Part shown: one piece after another, positions 45,664-52,646 of the stretch
How positions within the stretch are numbered: position 1 is the first letter of the stretch
Layout: every line of letters begins with the position of its first letter
From: Ga0077527 sp964433345
GTDB taxonomy: Bacteria > Pseudomonadota > Gammaproteobacteria > Burkholderiales > SG8-41
Length of the DNA stretch: 64,000 nucleotides
Assembly: GCA_964433345.1 (NCBI GenBank)
Contig: CAYSQJ010000003.1
Location: forward strand, 186,001 to 250,000
Direction: 5' to 3'
Position numbers and translations under genes: made by a program
Notes under the pieces: generated by a model
Told to the model about the DNA's origin: nothing
The model's input: the letters and a program-made list of their open reading frames with translations, nothing else
The model's database searches: none

Positions 45664-45724
45664 CCTCGAACGCCTGAAAAAATAAAATTCCCCTCTGCCG
45701 TCAAGGCAAGCACATCACGGGGTT

Positions 45725-45844
45725 GTAGCCCGGGTGCGCCCCGAAGGAAGTCACCTTGGGTGGCAGGCCGAAGGCCGGAATCCGGGTACAGAGTCGCCCA
45801 TTGCGACGACTGCCCCGGATTCCACTTCGTTCCATCCGGGCTAC
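45725..45844. repeat. 120-bp REP/MITE-like element with GTAGCCCGG ends
   Basis: The element begins GTAGCCCGG (45725-45733) and ends CCGGGCTAC (45836-45844), a perfect 9-bp terminal inverted repeat. A nested inner pair, GGAATCCGGG and CCCGGATTCC, lies inside. Such GTAGCCCGG...CCGGGCTAC units recur in many proteobacterial genomes as intergenic repeats. No open frame. It fills the gap between the lpxL-like and GNAT genes. Confidence 0.82.
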
Positions 45845-45879
45845 CGGATGCCCACAGAGAGTCATTTTGCTCGGCGCCC

Positions 45880-46746
45880 TCAGTAATAACGCGCCTCGCC
45901 CGGCGGCCGCGTCTTGAAGCGCTTGTGCAGCCAGTAGTACTGCGCGGGCATTTCACGAACGCGCTCCTCGATGAAGGCATTCATGCGCCGCGTGTCGGCA
46001 GCAAGGTCTCCACTCGGAAAACTCTCCCAGGCCGGGTGGAAGCGCAACACATAACCTTCGTTGTCCGGCAGCTGGGTGGTCACCGCCGGCACGACCACGG
46101 CGCCGGTCAGCGCGGCGATGCGCGCGAGCCCGGTGATGGTCGCCGCCGGCACGCCGAAGAAAGGCACGAAAATCGAATCGCGTTCGCCGAAATCCATGTC
46201 CGGCAGGTAATAGAACGGCAGCCCTGCCTTGATCGCCTTGGCCACCGGGCGAATGCCGTCCTGCCGCGAGTACAGCTCCGTCGGCCCCAGCCGCGTGCGC
46301 CCGTGCAGCAGCACGGCATCGAAGGCCGGGTTCTTCTGCTTGCTGTACACCGACACCAGCGGAAACTCGGCGGTGAGGCGGATGCCGCCCATGTCGAGCC
46401 CGACGAAATGCGGCGCCAGCCAGATCACCGGCCGGTCGCGCACCGCGCGCCAGTGCTCGAGGCCTTCGACGCGCACCAGCTTCAGCACGCGCTCGCGGCT
46501 GCCCCACCACAGGATGCCGTGTTCGAGCAGGCTGCGTCCGAAAACGGCGAAATGCTCGCGCGCGAGTTCGCGGCGGGCGCGATTCCCCAGCTCGGGGAAG
46601 CACAGTTCGAGATTGGTCATCACCACGCGCCGCCGCTCGGCGGCGAGCGCATGCAGCAACAAACCGGCGGCGCGGCCCAGCGGGGCCAGCAGCGACAACG
46701 GCAGCCAGTGCAGCAGCCAGATCAGGGCGAGGCCGAGGCGGGTCAT
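45880..46746 (-). CDS. Lipid A biosynthesis acyltransferase (LpxL/HtrB family), copy 1
   Basis: A 288-residue acyltransferase with one N-terminal membrane anchor (LGLALIWLLHWLPLSLLAPLG). The catalytic H-x4-D motif is in APHFVGLD, and LPDMDFGERDSIFVPFFG is a further conserved block. It adds a secondary acyl chain to lipid A on the inner membrane. It lies downstream of a second, different family member, so the two probably add the two secondary chains. They are separated by a heptad-repeat hairpin. Confidence 0.9.
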   Translation of the reverse strand: MTRLGLALIWLLHWLPLSLLAPLGRAAGLLLHALAAERRRVVMTNLELCFPELGNRARRELAREHFAVFGRSLLEHGILWWGSRERVLKLVRVEGLEHWRAVRDRPVIWLAPHFVGLDMGGIRLTAEFPLVSVYSKQKNPAFDAVLLHGRTRLGPTELYSRQDGIRPVAKAIKAGLPFYYLPDMDFGERDSIFVPFFGVPAATITGLARIAALTGAVVVPAVTTQLPDNEGYVLRFHPAWESFPSGDLAADTRRMNAFIEERVREMPAQYYWLHKRFKTRPPGEARYY

Positions 46747-46751
46747 TGGGA

Positions 46752-46855
46752 ATGGTGAGGAGTAAGGGGTGAGGAGTGAGGAATAAACCCCGGACCGCTG
46801 TTCTTAGAGATTACCCTCCTCACGTCTCACCCCTCACTCTTCACTCCTTACCGGG
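46752..46855. repeat. Heptad-repeat hairpin between the two acyltransferase genes
   Basis: GGTGAGG-AGTAAGG-GGTGAGG-AGTGAGG heptads (46753-46783) face CCTCACG-TCTCACC-CCTCACT-CTTCACT-CCTTACC (46816-46853). The right arm carries the TGA stop codon of copy 2 (KPGKE-TGA on the minus strand). Same repeat family as at 26657, 34189 and 37583. Confidence 0.75.
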
Positions 46856-47686
46856 TTTTACTGCGCCGGCCGGCACCTTGTAGCGGTTGTATCCCCACAA
46901 GTACTGCGCCGGGCAGCGCCGGATCATGTCTTCGATCGCGCGGTTCAACGTTGCGGGCGGCAACGGTACCGGCACGCGCTGCAGATGCAGGTGGTAGCCC
47001 CTGCCGCCGGACAGGCGTTCGGCGAAAGCCATCACCACCGCGGCGCCGGTGGATTCCTGCAGGCGGGTCACCAGCGTCATGGTGTACGCGGGGCGACCGA
47101 AAAAATCCGCCCACTCGCCTTCGCCGACACCGGGCGCCTGGTCGGGCAGCACACCGATGGCCTCGCCGCGGCGCAGCGCCTTGTAGAGCAGGCGCACGCC
47201 CTGCAGGTTGGCCGGCGCGAGCCGCGCCTGCGCGCGCGCGCGGCCCGCGCGCATCAGGGGTTCGAGGTTCGCCCGCTTCGGCGGCCGGTAGAGCACGGTC
47301 AGCGGCAGCCGCCGCGCGCCGTAGAGCGCGGAAATCTCGAAACAGCCGAGGTGCGGCGTCAGGAAAATGAGGCCCCGGCCTTCGCGCTGCGCCGCCTCGA
47401 CCACGCTCCAGTCATCACAGCGCACTATGGCGTCGATCTCGTCATCGCGGCCGAACCAGACCCGGCACAGCTCGGCAATGCCCTTGCCCGACTCCGCCAC
47501 CGCGGCATGCAGGGTGCGCCGGTACGAAGCCTCGTCCGCGTACAGACCGCTGGCGCTCAGGTTCCCGCGCAGGCGCCGGCGGTACTTCGGCGACAGCGCG
47601 TAGACCAGCCAGCCCAGGCCCGCGCCGAAAAAATGCAGCCCGGTCAATGGCATGCGCGCGCAGCACTGCATCAGCTTGAGGAGCAT
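46841..47686 (-). CDS. Lipid A biosynthesis acyltransferase (LpxL/HtrB family), copy 2
   Basis: A 281-residue relative of copy 1 with the H-x4-E motif in FLTPHLGCFE, which is the more usual LpxL/LpxM version. LPDQAPGVGEGEWADFFG is the conserved block near residue 180. A membrane anchor is near the N-terminus (LHFFGAGLGWLVYAL). The gene is divergent from metK with 127 bp between the starts. Its last residues and stop come from the heptad repeat. Confidence 0.9.
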   Translation of the reverse strand: MLLKLMQCCARMPLTGLHFFGAGLGWLVYALSPKYRRRLRGNLSASGLYADEASYRRTLHAAVAESGKGIAELCRVWFGRDDEIDAIVRCDDWSVVEAAQREGRGLIFLTPHLGCFEISALYGARRLPLTVLYRPPKRANLEPLMRAGRARAQARLAPANLQGVRLLYKALRRGEAIGVLPDQAPGVGEGEWADFFGRPAYTMTLVTRLQESTGAAVVMAFAERLSGGRGYHLHLQRVPVPLPPATLNRAIEDMIRRCPAQYLWGYNRYKVPAGAVKPGKE

Positions 47687-47707
47687 CGTTGCCAGAGGGG
47701 AATTCCG

Positions 47708-47736
47708 TTAAGAAATCGGGAGTTATGTGCTATTCT
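47708..47736 (+). promoter_or_regulatory. Sigma-70 promoter of metK, extended -10
   Basis: TTAAGA (47708-47713) and TATTCT (47731-47736) are 17 bp apart, and the -10 is preceded by TGC, giving the extended form TGCTATTCT. The leader to ATG 47814 would be about 70 nt. No known SAM riboswitch class was recognised in it. Confidence 0.6.
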
Positions 47737-47813
47737 AGCGGCCTTTTTGCCGGGCCCCGCAGCGAAATGTCCGGTATCCATCAACCCTCAACGCGAGCCA
47801 GACGTCCAAGCCC

Positions 47814-48980
47814 ATGAGCAATTACCTGTTCACTTCCGAGTCGGTGTCCGAAGGACATCCCGACAAGATCGCCGACCAGATTTCCGACGCCATCCTCGAC
47901 GCCATCCTGGCGGCCGACAAGAACGGCCGTGTCGCAGCCGAGACCATGACCCACACCGGGCTAGTCGTGCTCGCCGGCCAGGTCACCACCAACGCGCGCG
48001 TCGATTACGCGCAGGTCGCGCGCAACGTGATCAAGCAGATCGGCTACAACGATTCCGAAATCGGCTTTGATTACAAGAGCTGCGGCGTGCTGGTGTGCTA
48101 CGACCAGCAGTCCCCCGATATCGCGCAGGGTGTGGACGAAGGCAAGGGCCTCGACCTCGACCAGGGCGCCGGCGACCAGGGCCTGATGTTCGGCTTCGCC
48201 TGCGATGAAACCCCGCAGCTGATGCCGATGCCGATCTACTACTCGCACCGGCTGATGGAGCGCCATGCAGAGCTGCGCCGCGACGGCCGCCTGCCCTGGG
48301 CGCGCCCCGACGCGAAGTCGCAGGTCTCCGTGCGCTACGTCGACGGCAAGCCGCACCACATCGACACCGTGGTCATTTCCACGCAGCACCGCGAGGACAT
48401 CGGCCACAAGGAACTGTCGGAAGCGATCATCGAGCAGGTCTGCAAGCCGGTGCTGCCGAAGAACATGATCACCAAGGACACCAAGTACCTGATCAACCCG
48501 ACCGGCCGCTTCGTCATCGGCGGCCCGCAGGGCGACACCGGCCTCACCGGCCGCAAGATCATCGTCGACACCTACGGCGGCTATTCACGCCACGGCGGCG
48601 GCGCGTTCTCGGGCAAGGATCCGTCGAAGGTCGACCGTTCGGCCGCCTACGCTGCGCGCCATGTCGCGAAGAACATCGTCGCCGCAGGTCTGGCCACCAA
48701 GTGCGAAATCCAGGTCGCCTACGCCATCGGCGTCGCGCGCCCGGTCAGCGTGCTGGTCGACACCTTCGGCACCGGCAAGATCAGCGACGACAAGATCGCG
48801 ACCCTGGTCGAGAAACATTTCGACCTGCGTCCGAAAGGCATCATCCAGGCACTCGATCTGCTGCGCCCGATCTACACCAAGACCGCCGCCCACGGCCACT
48901 TCGGCCGCGACGAGCCGGAATTCACCTGGGAGCATACGGACAAGGCTGCCGCTCTTAAAGCGGACGCGGGCATCAAGTAA
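47814..48980 (+). CDS. metK: S-adenosylmethionine synthetase
   Basis: The 388-residue enzyme makes SAM from methionine and ATP. VSEGHPDKIADQISDAILD is the N-terminal ATP motif, GQGLMFG-like DQGLMFGFACDET lies near residue 125, and GGAFSGKDPSKVDRSAAYAAR is the C-terminal phosphate loop. It starts with MSNYLFTSESV and ends before an intrinsic terminator. It lies about 1 kb upstream of the ahcY-metF locus, separated by one membrane protein gene on the opposite strand. Confidence 0.97.
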   Translation: MSNYLFTSESVSEGHPDKIADQISDAILDAILAADKNGRVAAETMTHTGLVVLAGQVTTNARVDYAQVARNVIKQIGYNDSEIGFDYKSCGVLVCYDQQSPDIAQGVDEGKGLDLDQGAGDQGLMFGFACDETPQLMPMPIYYSHRLMERHAELRRDGRLPWARPDAKSQVSVRYVDGKPHHIDTVVISTQHREDIGHKELSEAIIEQVCKPVLPKNMITKDTKYLINPTGRFVIGGPQGDTGLTGRKIIVDTYGGYSRHGGGAFSGKDPSKVDRSAAYAARHVAKNIVAAGLATKCEIQVAYAIGVARPVSVLVDTFGTGKISDDKIATLVEKHFDLRPKGIIQALDLLRPIYTKTAAHGHFGRDEPEFTWEHTDKAAALKADAGIK

Positions 48981-48996
48981 GTCCCACCGCTTCAGC

Positions 48997-49025
48997 AAAA
49001 CGCCGGCTCATGCCGGCGTTTTTGT
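48997..49025 (+). terminator. Intrinsic terminator after metK
   Basis: AAAACGCCGGC (48997-49007), loop TCAT, then GCCGGCGTTTTT (49012-49023). A GC-rich stem with flanking A and T runs, so it can serve both metK and the convergent gene ending at 49032. Confidence 0.9.
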
Positions 49026-49031
49026 TTAGGG

Positions 49032-49670
49032 TCACGCTGGCCGGCGACGCAAACGCTCGCGCACCCCGGCAAAGGTCAATGCCGCGACCACCGCCGACAG
49101 CAACAGGTAATAGGCCGGATACACGCTCTGTGCAAGCATCTGCGTACCCGGGCCGGTCAGCACCGCCCCCAGCATCGCCAGGTAGGCGGCGCACCAGACG
49201 AACCAGGGGCCCGGTGCCTCGTGGCCATGACGCAAGGTGCTTTTCCAGATCGGTATGAAGCTCACCACCGAGGTGGTCACCGCCAGGACGTTGGCCCAGG
49301 CTGCGCCGCCGGTCGCGACGTACAGTGCCCAGGCACTGAGGTCGAAACCCACGGCAAGGTAATCCGTCCCGCGTGCCGGCAGGTAAATGACTTCGCGCGA
49401 CCCCGCAGCACGCTTCGCCAGTTGCAGCACCGCGGTCACCGCAAAGATCGCACAACAGCCGAGAAAACAGGCTAGCGGCAGCGCGGAAGTCGCCCAGTGG
49501 CTGTCGATGGCGTCGAAGGTGCGGTACTCGACCCAGGCTCCCACCAGCCACATGAACCAGCTCGCGGCATTGGGCCGCGTGCGGCCGCGCAATATGCCCA
49601 GCGCGTACCAGACATAGCCGGCGAGATGCAGCAGCAATGCCAGGGTGCCGAACAGGACAGAAAGGGTCAT
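49032..49670 (-). CDS. Seven-helix membrane protein, unknown function
   Basis: A 212-residue hydrophobic protein with about seven predicted helices. Two related segments, RTRPNAASWFMWLVGAWVEY in the first half and APGPWFVWCAAYLAM in the second, suggest an internal duplication around a linking helix, like PQ-loop or SWEET-type carriers. It is not assigned to a named family. It sits between metK and the SAH-controlled ahcY-metF operon. An AT-rich element (49693-49712) lies 23 bp upstream of its start. Confidence 0.7.
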   Translation of the reverse strand: MTLSVLFGTLALLLHLAGYVWYALGILRGRTRPNAASWFMWLVGAWVEYRTFDAIDSHWATSALPLACFLGCCAIFAVTAVLQLAKRAAGSREVIYLPARGTDYLAVGFDLSAWALYVATGGAAWANVLAVTTSVVSFIPIWKSTLRHGHEAPGPWFVWCAAYLAMLGAVLTGPGTQMLAQSVYPAYYLLLSAVVAALTFAGVRERLRRRPA

Positions 49671-49692
49671 CGTCGCCGCTTTTTTAAAAGTT

Positions 49693-49712
49693 TATTTTAA
49701 ACAAATACTTAT
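49693..49712 (-). repeat. AT-rich element, copy 4
   Basis: On the minus strand ATAAGTATTTGTTTAAAATA, 23 bp before the ATG of the seven-helix membrane protein. Confidence 0.75.
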
Positions 49713-49730
49713 CAAACGAGCCCGGGCGAG

Positions 49731-49762
49731 CCGATGCCGCATCGCAATGCATCGGCTATAAT
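49731..49762 (+). promoter_or_regulatory. ahcY promoter with an overlapping inverted repeat
   Basis: A consensus TATAAT lies at 49757-49762, so transcription would begin about at 49769, the first base before the SAH aptamer. Directly upstream, CCGATGC (49731-49737) and GCATCGG (49749-49755) form a perfect inverted repeat over the region where the -35 box should be. No good -35 sequence is visible, which suggests an activator or repressor site. Confidence 0.6.
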
Positions 49763-49769
49763 CCGCCCC

Positions 49770-49841
49770 GCTGAGGAGCGTTGCGACCGGCGGATTTCCG
49801 AATCCCTCACCGGCCAGGCTCAGCAAGAATCAACGGCGCTC
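49770..49841 (+). ncRNA. SAH riboswitch aptamer 1 upstream of ahcY
   Basis: P1 is GCTGAG (49770-49775) with CTCAGC (49819-49824). The conserved GAGCGTTGCGACCGG and CCGGCCAGGCTC blocks follow the SAH consensus (RF01057). The pseudoknot strand GAGCG (49776-49780) pairs with CGCTC (49837-49841) inside the conserved AACGGCGC box. SAH riboswitches bind S-adenosylhomocysteine and switch on ahcY and methionine-recycling genes. The 3' pseudoknot strand is also the 5' arm of a terminator, so ligand binding should prevent termination. Confidence 0.92.
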
Positions 49842-49871
49842 GCACCGGCAACGGTGCGAGCGCTTTTCTTT
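49836..49871 (+). terminator. Terminator overlapping SAH aptamer 1
   Basis: GCGCTCGCACCG (49836-49847), loop GCAA, CGGTGCGAGCGC (49852-49863): a perfect 12-bp stem followed by TTTTCTTTT. The first five paired bases are the pseudoknot strand of aptamer 1. The two structures cannot form together, which gives a simple SAH-ON transcription switch. Confidence 0.92.
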
Positions 49872-49898
49872 TGCAGCATCAGCATGTGAATGCATGCC

Positions 49899-49971
49899 CC
49901 CGAGGGGCGCTGCGACCGCGCGGAGTTTCCGCGACGGCCAGGCTCGGGAGGCGATGCCGGTAACGGCGCCC
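49899..49971 (+). ncRNA. SAH riboswitch aptamer 2 upstream of ahcY
   Basis: P1 is CCCGAG (49899-49904) with CTCGGG (49943-49948). GGGCGCTGCGACCG, CGGCCAGGCTC and the AACGGCGC box are all present. The pseudoknot GGGCG (49905-49909) / CGCCC (49967-49971) differs from aptamer 1 by a compensatory change on both strands. The ribosome site AGGAG is at 49984-49988 and the ahcY ATG at 49995. No terminator follows, so it would act on translation or on RNA stability if functional. A small hairpin GCCG-GTAA-CGGC could compete with its pseudoknot. Confidence 0.92.
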
Positions 49972-49994
49972 ATCACAACATCCAGGAGTTGCAC

Positions 49995-51398
49995 ATGAAC
50001 GCCAAAGCCGCCGACTACAAAGTCGCCGACATCAAGCTGGCCGATTTCGGCCGCAAGGAAATCGCCATTGCCGAAACCGAAATGCCCGGCCTGATGGCCA
50101 TCCGCGAGGAGAACAAGGGCAAGCTGCCGCTGAAGGGCGCGCGCATCGCCGGTTCGCTGCACATGACCATCCAGACCGCGGTGCTGATCGAGACGCTGGC
50201 GGCACTCGGCGCCGAAATCCGCTGGGCTTCCTGCAACATTTTCTCGACCCAGGACCACGCCGCGGCCGCGATCGCCGCCAGCGGCATCCCCGTGTTCGCC
50301 TACAAGGGCGAGTCGCTGGAAGACTACTGGGAATACACCCACAGGATCCTCGAGTGGCACGACGGCGGCACGCCCAACATGATCCTCGACGATGGCGGCG
50401 ACGCCACGCTGCTGGTGACGCTGGGCGCGCAGCATGAGCGCAACAAGACGCTGCCCCCGGAAGGCACCAACGAGGAGGAAGTCGTGCTGTTCGCGGCGAT
50501 GAGGAAGCGCCTGAAGGAGAAACCCGGCTACTACTCGAACATCGAGAAGAACATCAGGGGCGTCACCGAGGAAACCACCACCGGCGTGCACCGCCTCTAC
50601 CAGATGGAAAAGGAAGGCCGCCTGCCTTTCCCGGCGATCAACGTCAACGACTCGGTGACCAAGTCGAAGTTCGACAATCTCTACGGCTGCCGCGAGTCGC
50701 TGGTCGATGCCATCAAGCGCGCCACCGACGTGATGGTTGCCGGCAAGGTCGCCGTGGTCTGCGGCTACGGCGACGTCGGCAAGGGCAGCGCGGAAGCGCT
50801 GCGCGCGCTGTCGGCCCAGGTCTGGGTCACCGAAGTCGATCCGATCTGCGCGCTGCAGGCGGCGATGGAAGGCTTCCGCGTGGTGACCATGGAATACGCC
50901 GCCGACAAGGCCGACATATTCGTCACCGCCACCGGCAACCTCGGCGTGATCACCCACGAGCACATGAAGCGGATGAAGCACAACGCCATCGTCTGCAACA
51001 TCGGCCATTTCGATTCCGAAATCGAGATTGCCGCGCTGAAACAGTACAAATGGGAAAACATCAAGCCGCAGGTCGACCATGTGATCTTCCCCGACGGCAA
51101 GCGCATCATCGTGCTCGCCGAAGGCCGCCTGGTGAACCTCGGCTGCGGCACCGGCCACCCGTCCTTCGTGATGTCGAGCTCTTTCGCCAACCAGACGCTG
51201 GCGCAGCTCGAGCTCTACACTCAGGGTTCCAAGTACCAGAACAAGGTCTATGTGCTGCCGAAACACCTCGACGAGAAAGTCGCGCGCCTGCACCTGAAGA
51301 AGCTCGGCGTGGAGCTGACGGTCCTCAACGAGAAGCAGTCGGATTACCTGCAGCTGCCAGTTGACGGTCCGTACAAGCCGGAACACTATCGTTACTGA
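49995..51398 (+). CDS. ahcY: Adenosylhomocysteinase
   Basis: The 467-residue enzyme splits SAH to adenosine and homocysteine, relieving product inhibition of methyltransferases. VCGYGDVGKGSAEAL is the NAD-binding loop, NMILDDGGDAT and KSKFDNLYGCRESL are substrate-site motifs, and the C-terminal KPEHYRY is conserved. ATG 49995 follows AGGAG. Two SAH aptamers lie in the leader. The homocysteine formed goes to MetH; metF follows and supplies methyltetrahydrofolate. Confidence 0.97.
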   Translation: MNAKAADYKVADIKLADFGRKEIAIAETEMPGLMAIREENKGKLPLKGARIAGSLHMTIQTAVLIETLAALGAEIRWASCNIFSTQDHAAAAIAASGIPVFAYKGESLEDYWEYTHRILEWHDGGTPNMILDDGGDATLLVTLGAQHERNKTLPPEGTNEEEVVLFAAMRKRLKEKPGYYSNIEKNIRGVTEETTTGVHRLYQMEKEGRLPFPAINVNDSVTKSKFDNLYGCRESLVDAIKRATDVMVAGKVAVVCGYGDVGKGSAEALRALSAQVWVTEVDPICALQAAMEGFRVVTMEYAADKADIFVTATGNLGVITHEHMKRMKHNAIVCNIGHFDSEIEIAALKQYKWENIKPQVDHVIFPDGKRIIVLAEGRLVNLGCGTGHPSFVMSSSFANQTLAQLELYTQGSKYQNKVYVLPKHLDEKVARLHLKKLGVELTVLNEKQSDYLQLPVDGPYKPEHYRY

Positions 51399-51406
51399 CC
51401 GGAGCA

Positions 51407-51438
51407 GGATGCCCGGCGGCCGCAATCGCCGGGCATCC
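51407..51438 (+). repeat. 12-bp perfect hairpin between ahcY and metF
   Basis: GGATGCCCGGCG (51407-51418) pairs exactly with CGCCGGGCATCC (51427-51438) around an 8-nt loop, 9 bp before the metF ATG. No T-run follows. It may protect or process the ahcY transcript and limit metF translation, since no separate ribosome site is visible between the stem and the ATG. Confidence 0.7.
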
Positions 51439-51447
51439 GCAGCCGCC

Positions 51448-52293
51448 ATGGACTCCCAGAAAAAACATCCACGCACATTCAGCTTCGAGTTCTTCCCGCC
51501 CAACACGCCGGAAGGCATGGACAAGCTCGCCCAGACGGCGAAGCAGCTGGCGCAGCTCAATCCCAAGTTCTTTTCGGTAACCTACGGCGCAGGAGGCTCT
51601 ACGCGCGAACGCACGCTGCGCGCGGTGCTCGACCTGCGCGCTGCCGGTTACGCTGCCGCGCCGCACATTTCCTGCATCGGCTCCTCGCGCGAAGAATTGC
51701 GCGACATTCTGCGCGGCTACCGCGAGAACGGCATCCGTCACCTGGTGGCGCTGCGCGGCGACCTGCCTTCGGGAACCGCCTTTGCAGGCGAGTTCCACTA
51801 CGCCAACGAACTGGTGGCCTTCATCCGCGGCGAATTCGGCGACCATTTCCACATCGAGGTCGCGGCCTACCCCGAGTACCATCCCCAGGCGAAAAGCGCG
51901 CAGGATGACCTGCTCAACTTCAAGCGCAAGGTCGAGGCCGGCGCCGACTCGGCGATCACCCAGTATTTCTACAACACCGACTGCTATTTCCACTTCGTCG
52001 ACGAATGCGAGGCGATGGGCCTCAGCCTGCCGATCGTTCCGGGCATCATGCCCATCGCCAAGTTCTCGCAACTGGCCCGATTTTCGGACGCCTGCGGCGC
52101 GGAAATTCCGCGCTGGATGCGCCGCAAGCTCGAAGGTTACGGTGATGACAGCGACTCCATCCGCGCCTTCGGTCTCGACGTCGTGACCCGGCTCTGCGAC
52201 GACCTGCTCGCGGCCGGCGCGGCCGGCCTGCATTTCTACACGATGAACCAGGCCGGACTCACCACGACCATCTGGCAACGGCTTGGACTTTAA
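51448..52293 (+). CDS. metF: Methylenetetrahydrofolate reductase
   Basis: The 281-residue FAD enzyme makes the 5-methyltetrahydrofolate used by MetH. TFSFEFFPPNTPEG near the start holds the catalytic Glu, VTYGAGGSTRERT and ALRGDLPSG are flavin and folate motifs, and TQYFYNTDCYFHF is conserved. The frame is open upstream, but ATG 51448 (MDSQKKHPRTFS) matches the family. The final TTTIWQRLGL-stop is encoded a second time at 53846-53878. It is the last gene of the SAH-controlled operon. Confidence 0.95.
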   Translation: MDSQKKHPRTFSFEFFPPNTPEGMDKLAQTAKQLAQLNPKFFSVTYGAGGSTRERTLRAVLDLRAAGYAAAPHISCIGSSREELRDILRGYRENGIRHLVALRGDLPSGTAFAGEFHYANELVAFIRGEFGDHFHIEVAAYPEYHPQAKSAQDDLLNFKRKVEAGADSAITQYFYNTDCYFHFVDECEAMGLSLPIVPGIMPIAKFSQLARFSDACGAEIPRWMRRKLEGYGDDSDSIRAFGLDVVTRLCDDLLAAGAAGLHFYTMNQAGLTTTIWQRLGL

Positions 52294-52646
52294 GCACCTT
52301 CAACAGTCATCGGGAATTGGCTGGAGTTAACGCGCTTTCACAAGGACGGCCTTTTCTCAACGAGGCTAGGTGCATTAAGCCGCTACTCCCGCGCCCCGCC
52401 CCTCTGCTGCCTGAGGGAAGGTGGCCTCGGTGCCCCCCCCCACCTGCCCCCTAGCTACCCGCAGCGTGGCCCCCGCGTCGGGGCGATGGCTACCCCCCTG
52501 CCTCCCCGCACCGCCTCGGGGCACTTTTCTGGAAACATTGAATCGACCCACCCTCGGACTGCGGAAGTGGGCGCCGTTCGGATTCCGAATCCGCCTAAAG
52601 CAATGCAAGATTTGTTCTCGCTTTTGTCTGTGGAATGCGGGGCGCC
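52294..52646. other. Intergenic region downstream of metF, no gene seen
   Basis: 353 bp without a convincing gene. It is C-rich around 52380-52520 with a run of nine C. No terminator hairpin with a T-run directly after metF was found. Short frames on both strands look like chance. It is the left part of the accessory insert that ends at the metF-end copy (53846-53878). Confidence 0.6.

Noticed and set aside
37583..46855. Heptad repeats as a CRISPR array
   Set aside because: Units are 7 bp, contiguous and without spacers.
47737..47813. A SAM riboswitch in the metK leader
   Set aside because: No match to SAM-I, II, III, IV or V consensus blocks was seen; the leader is short and lacks a terminator.
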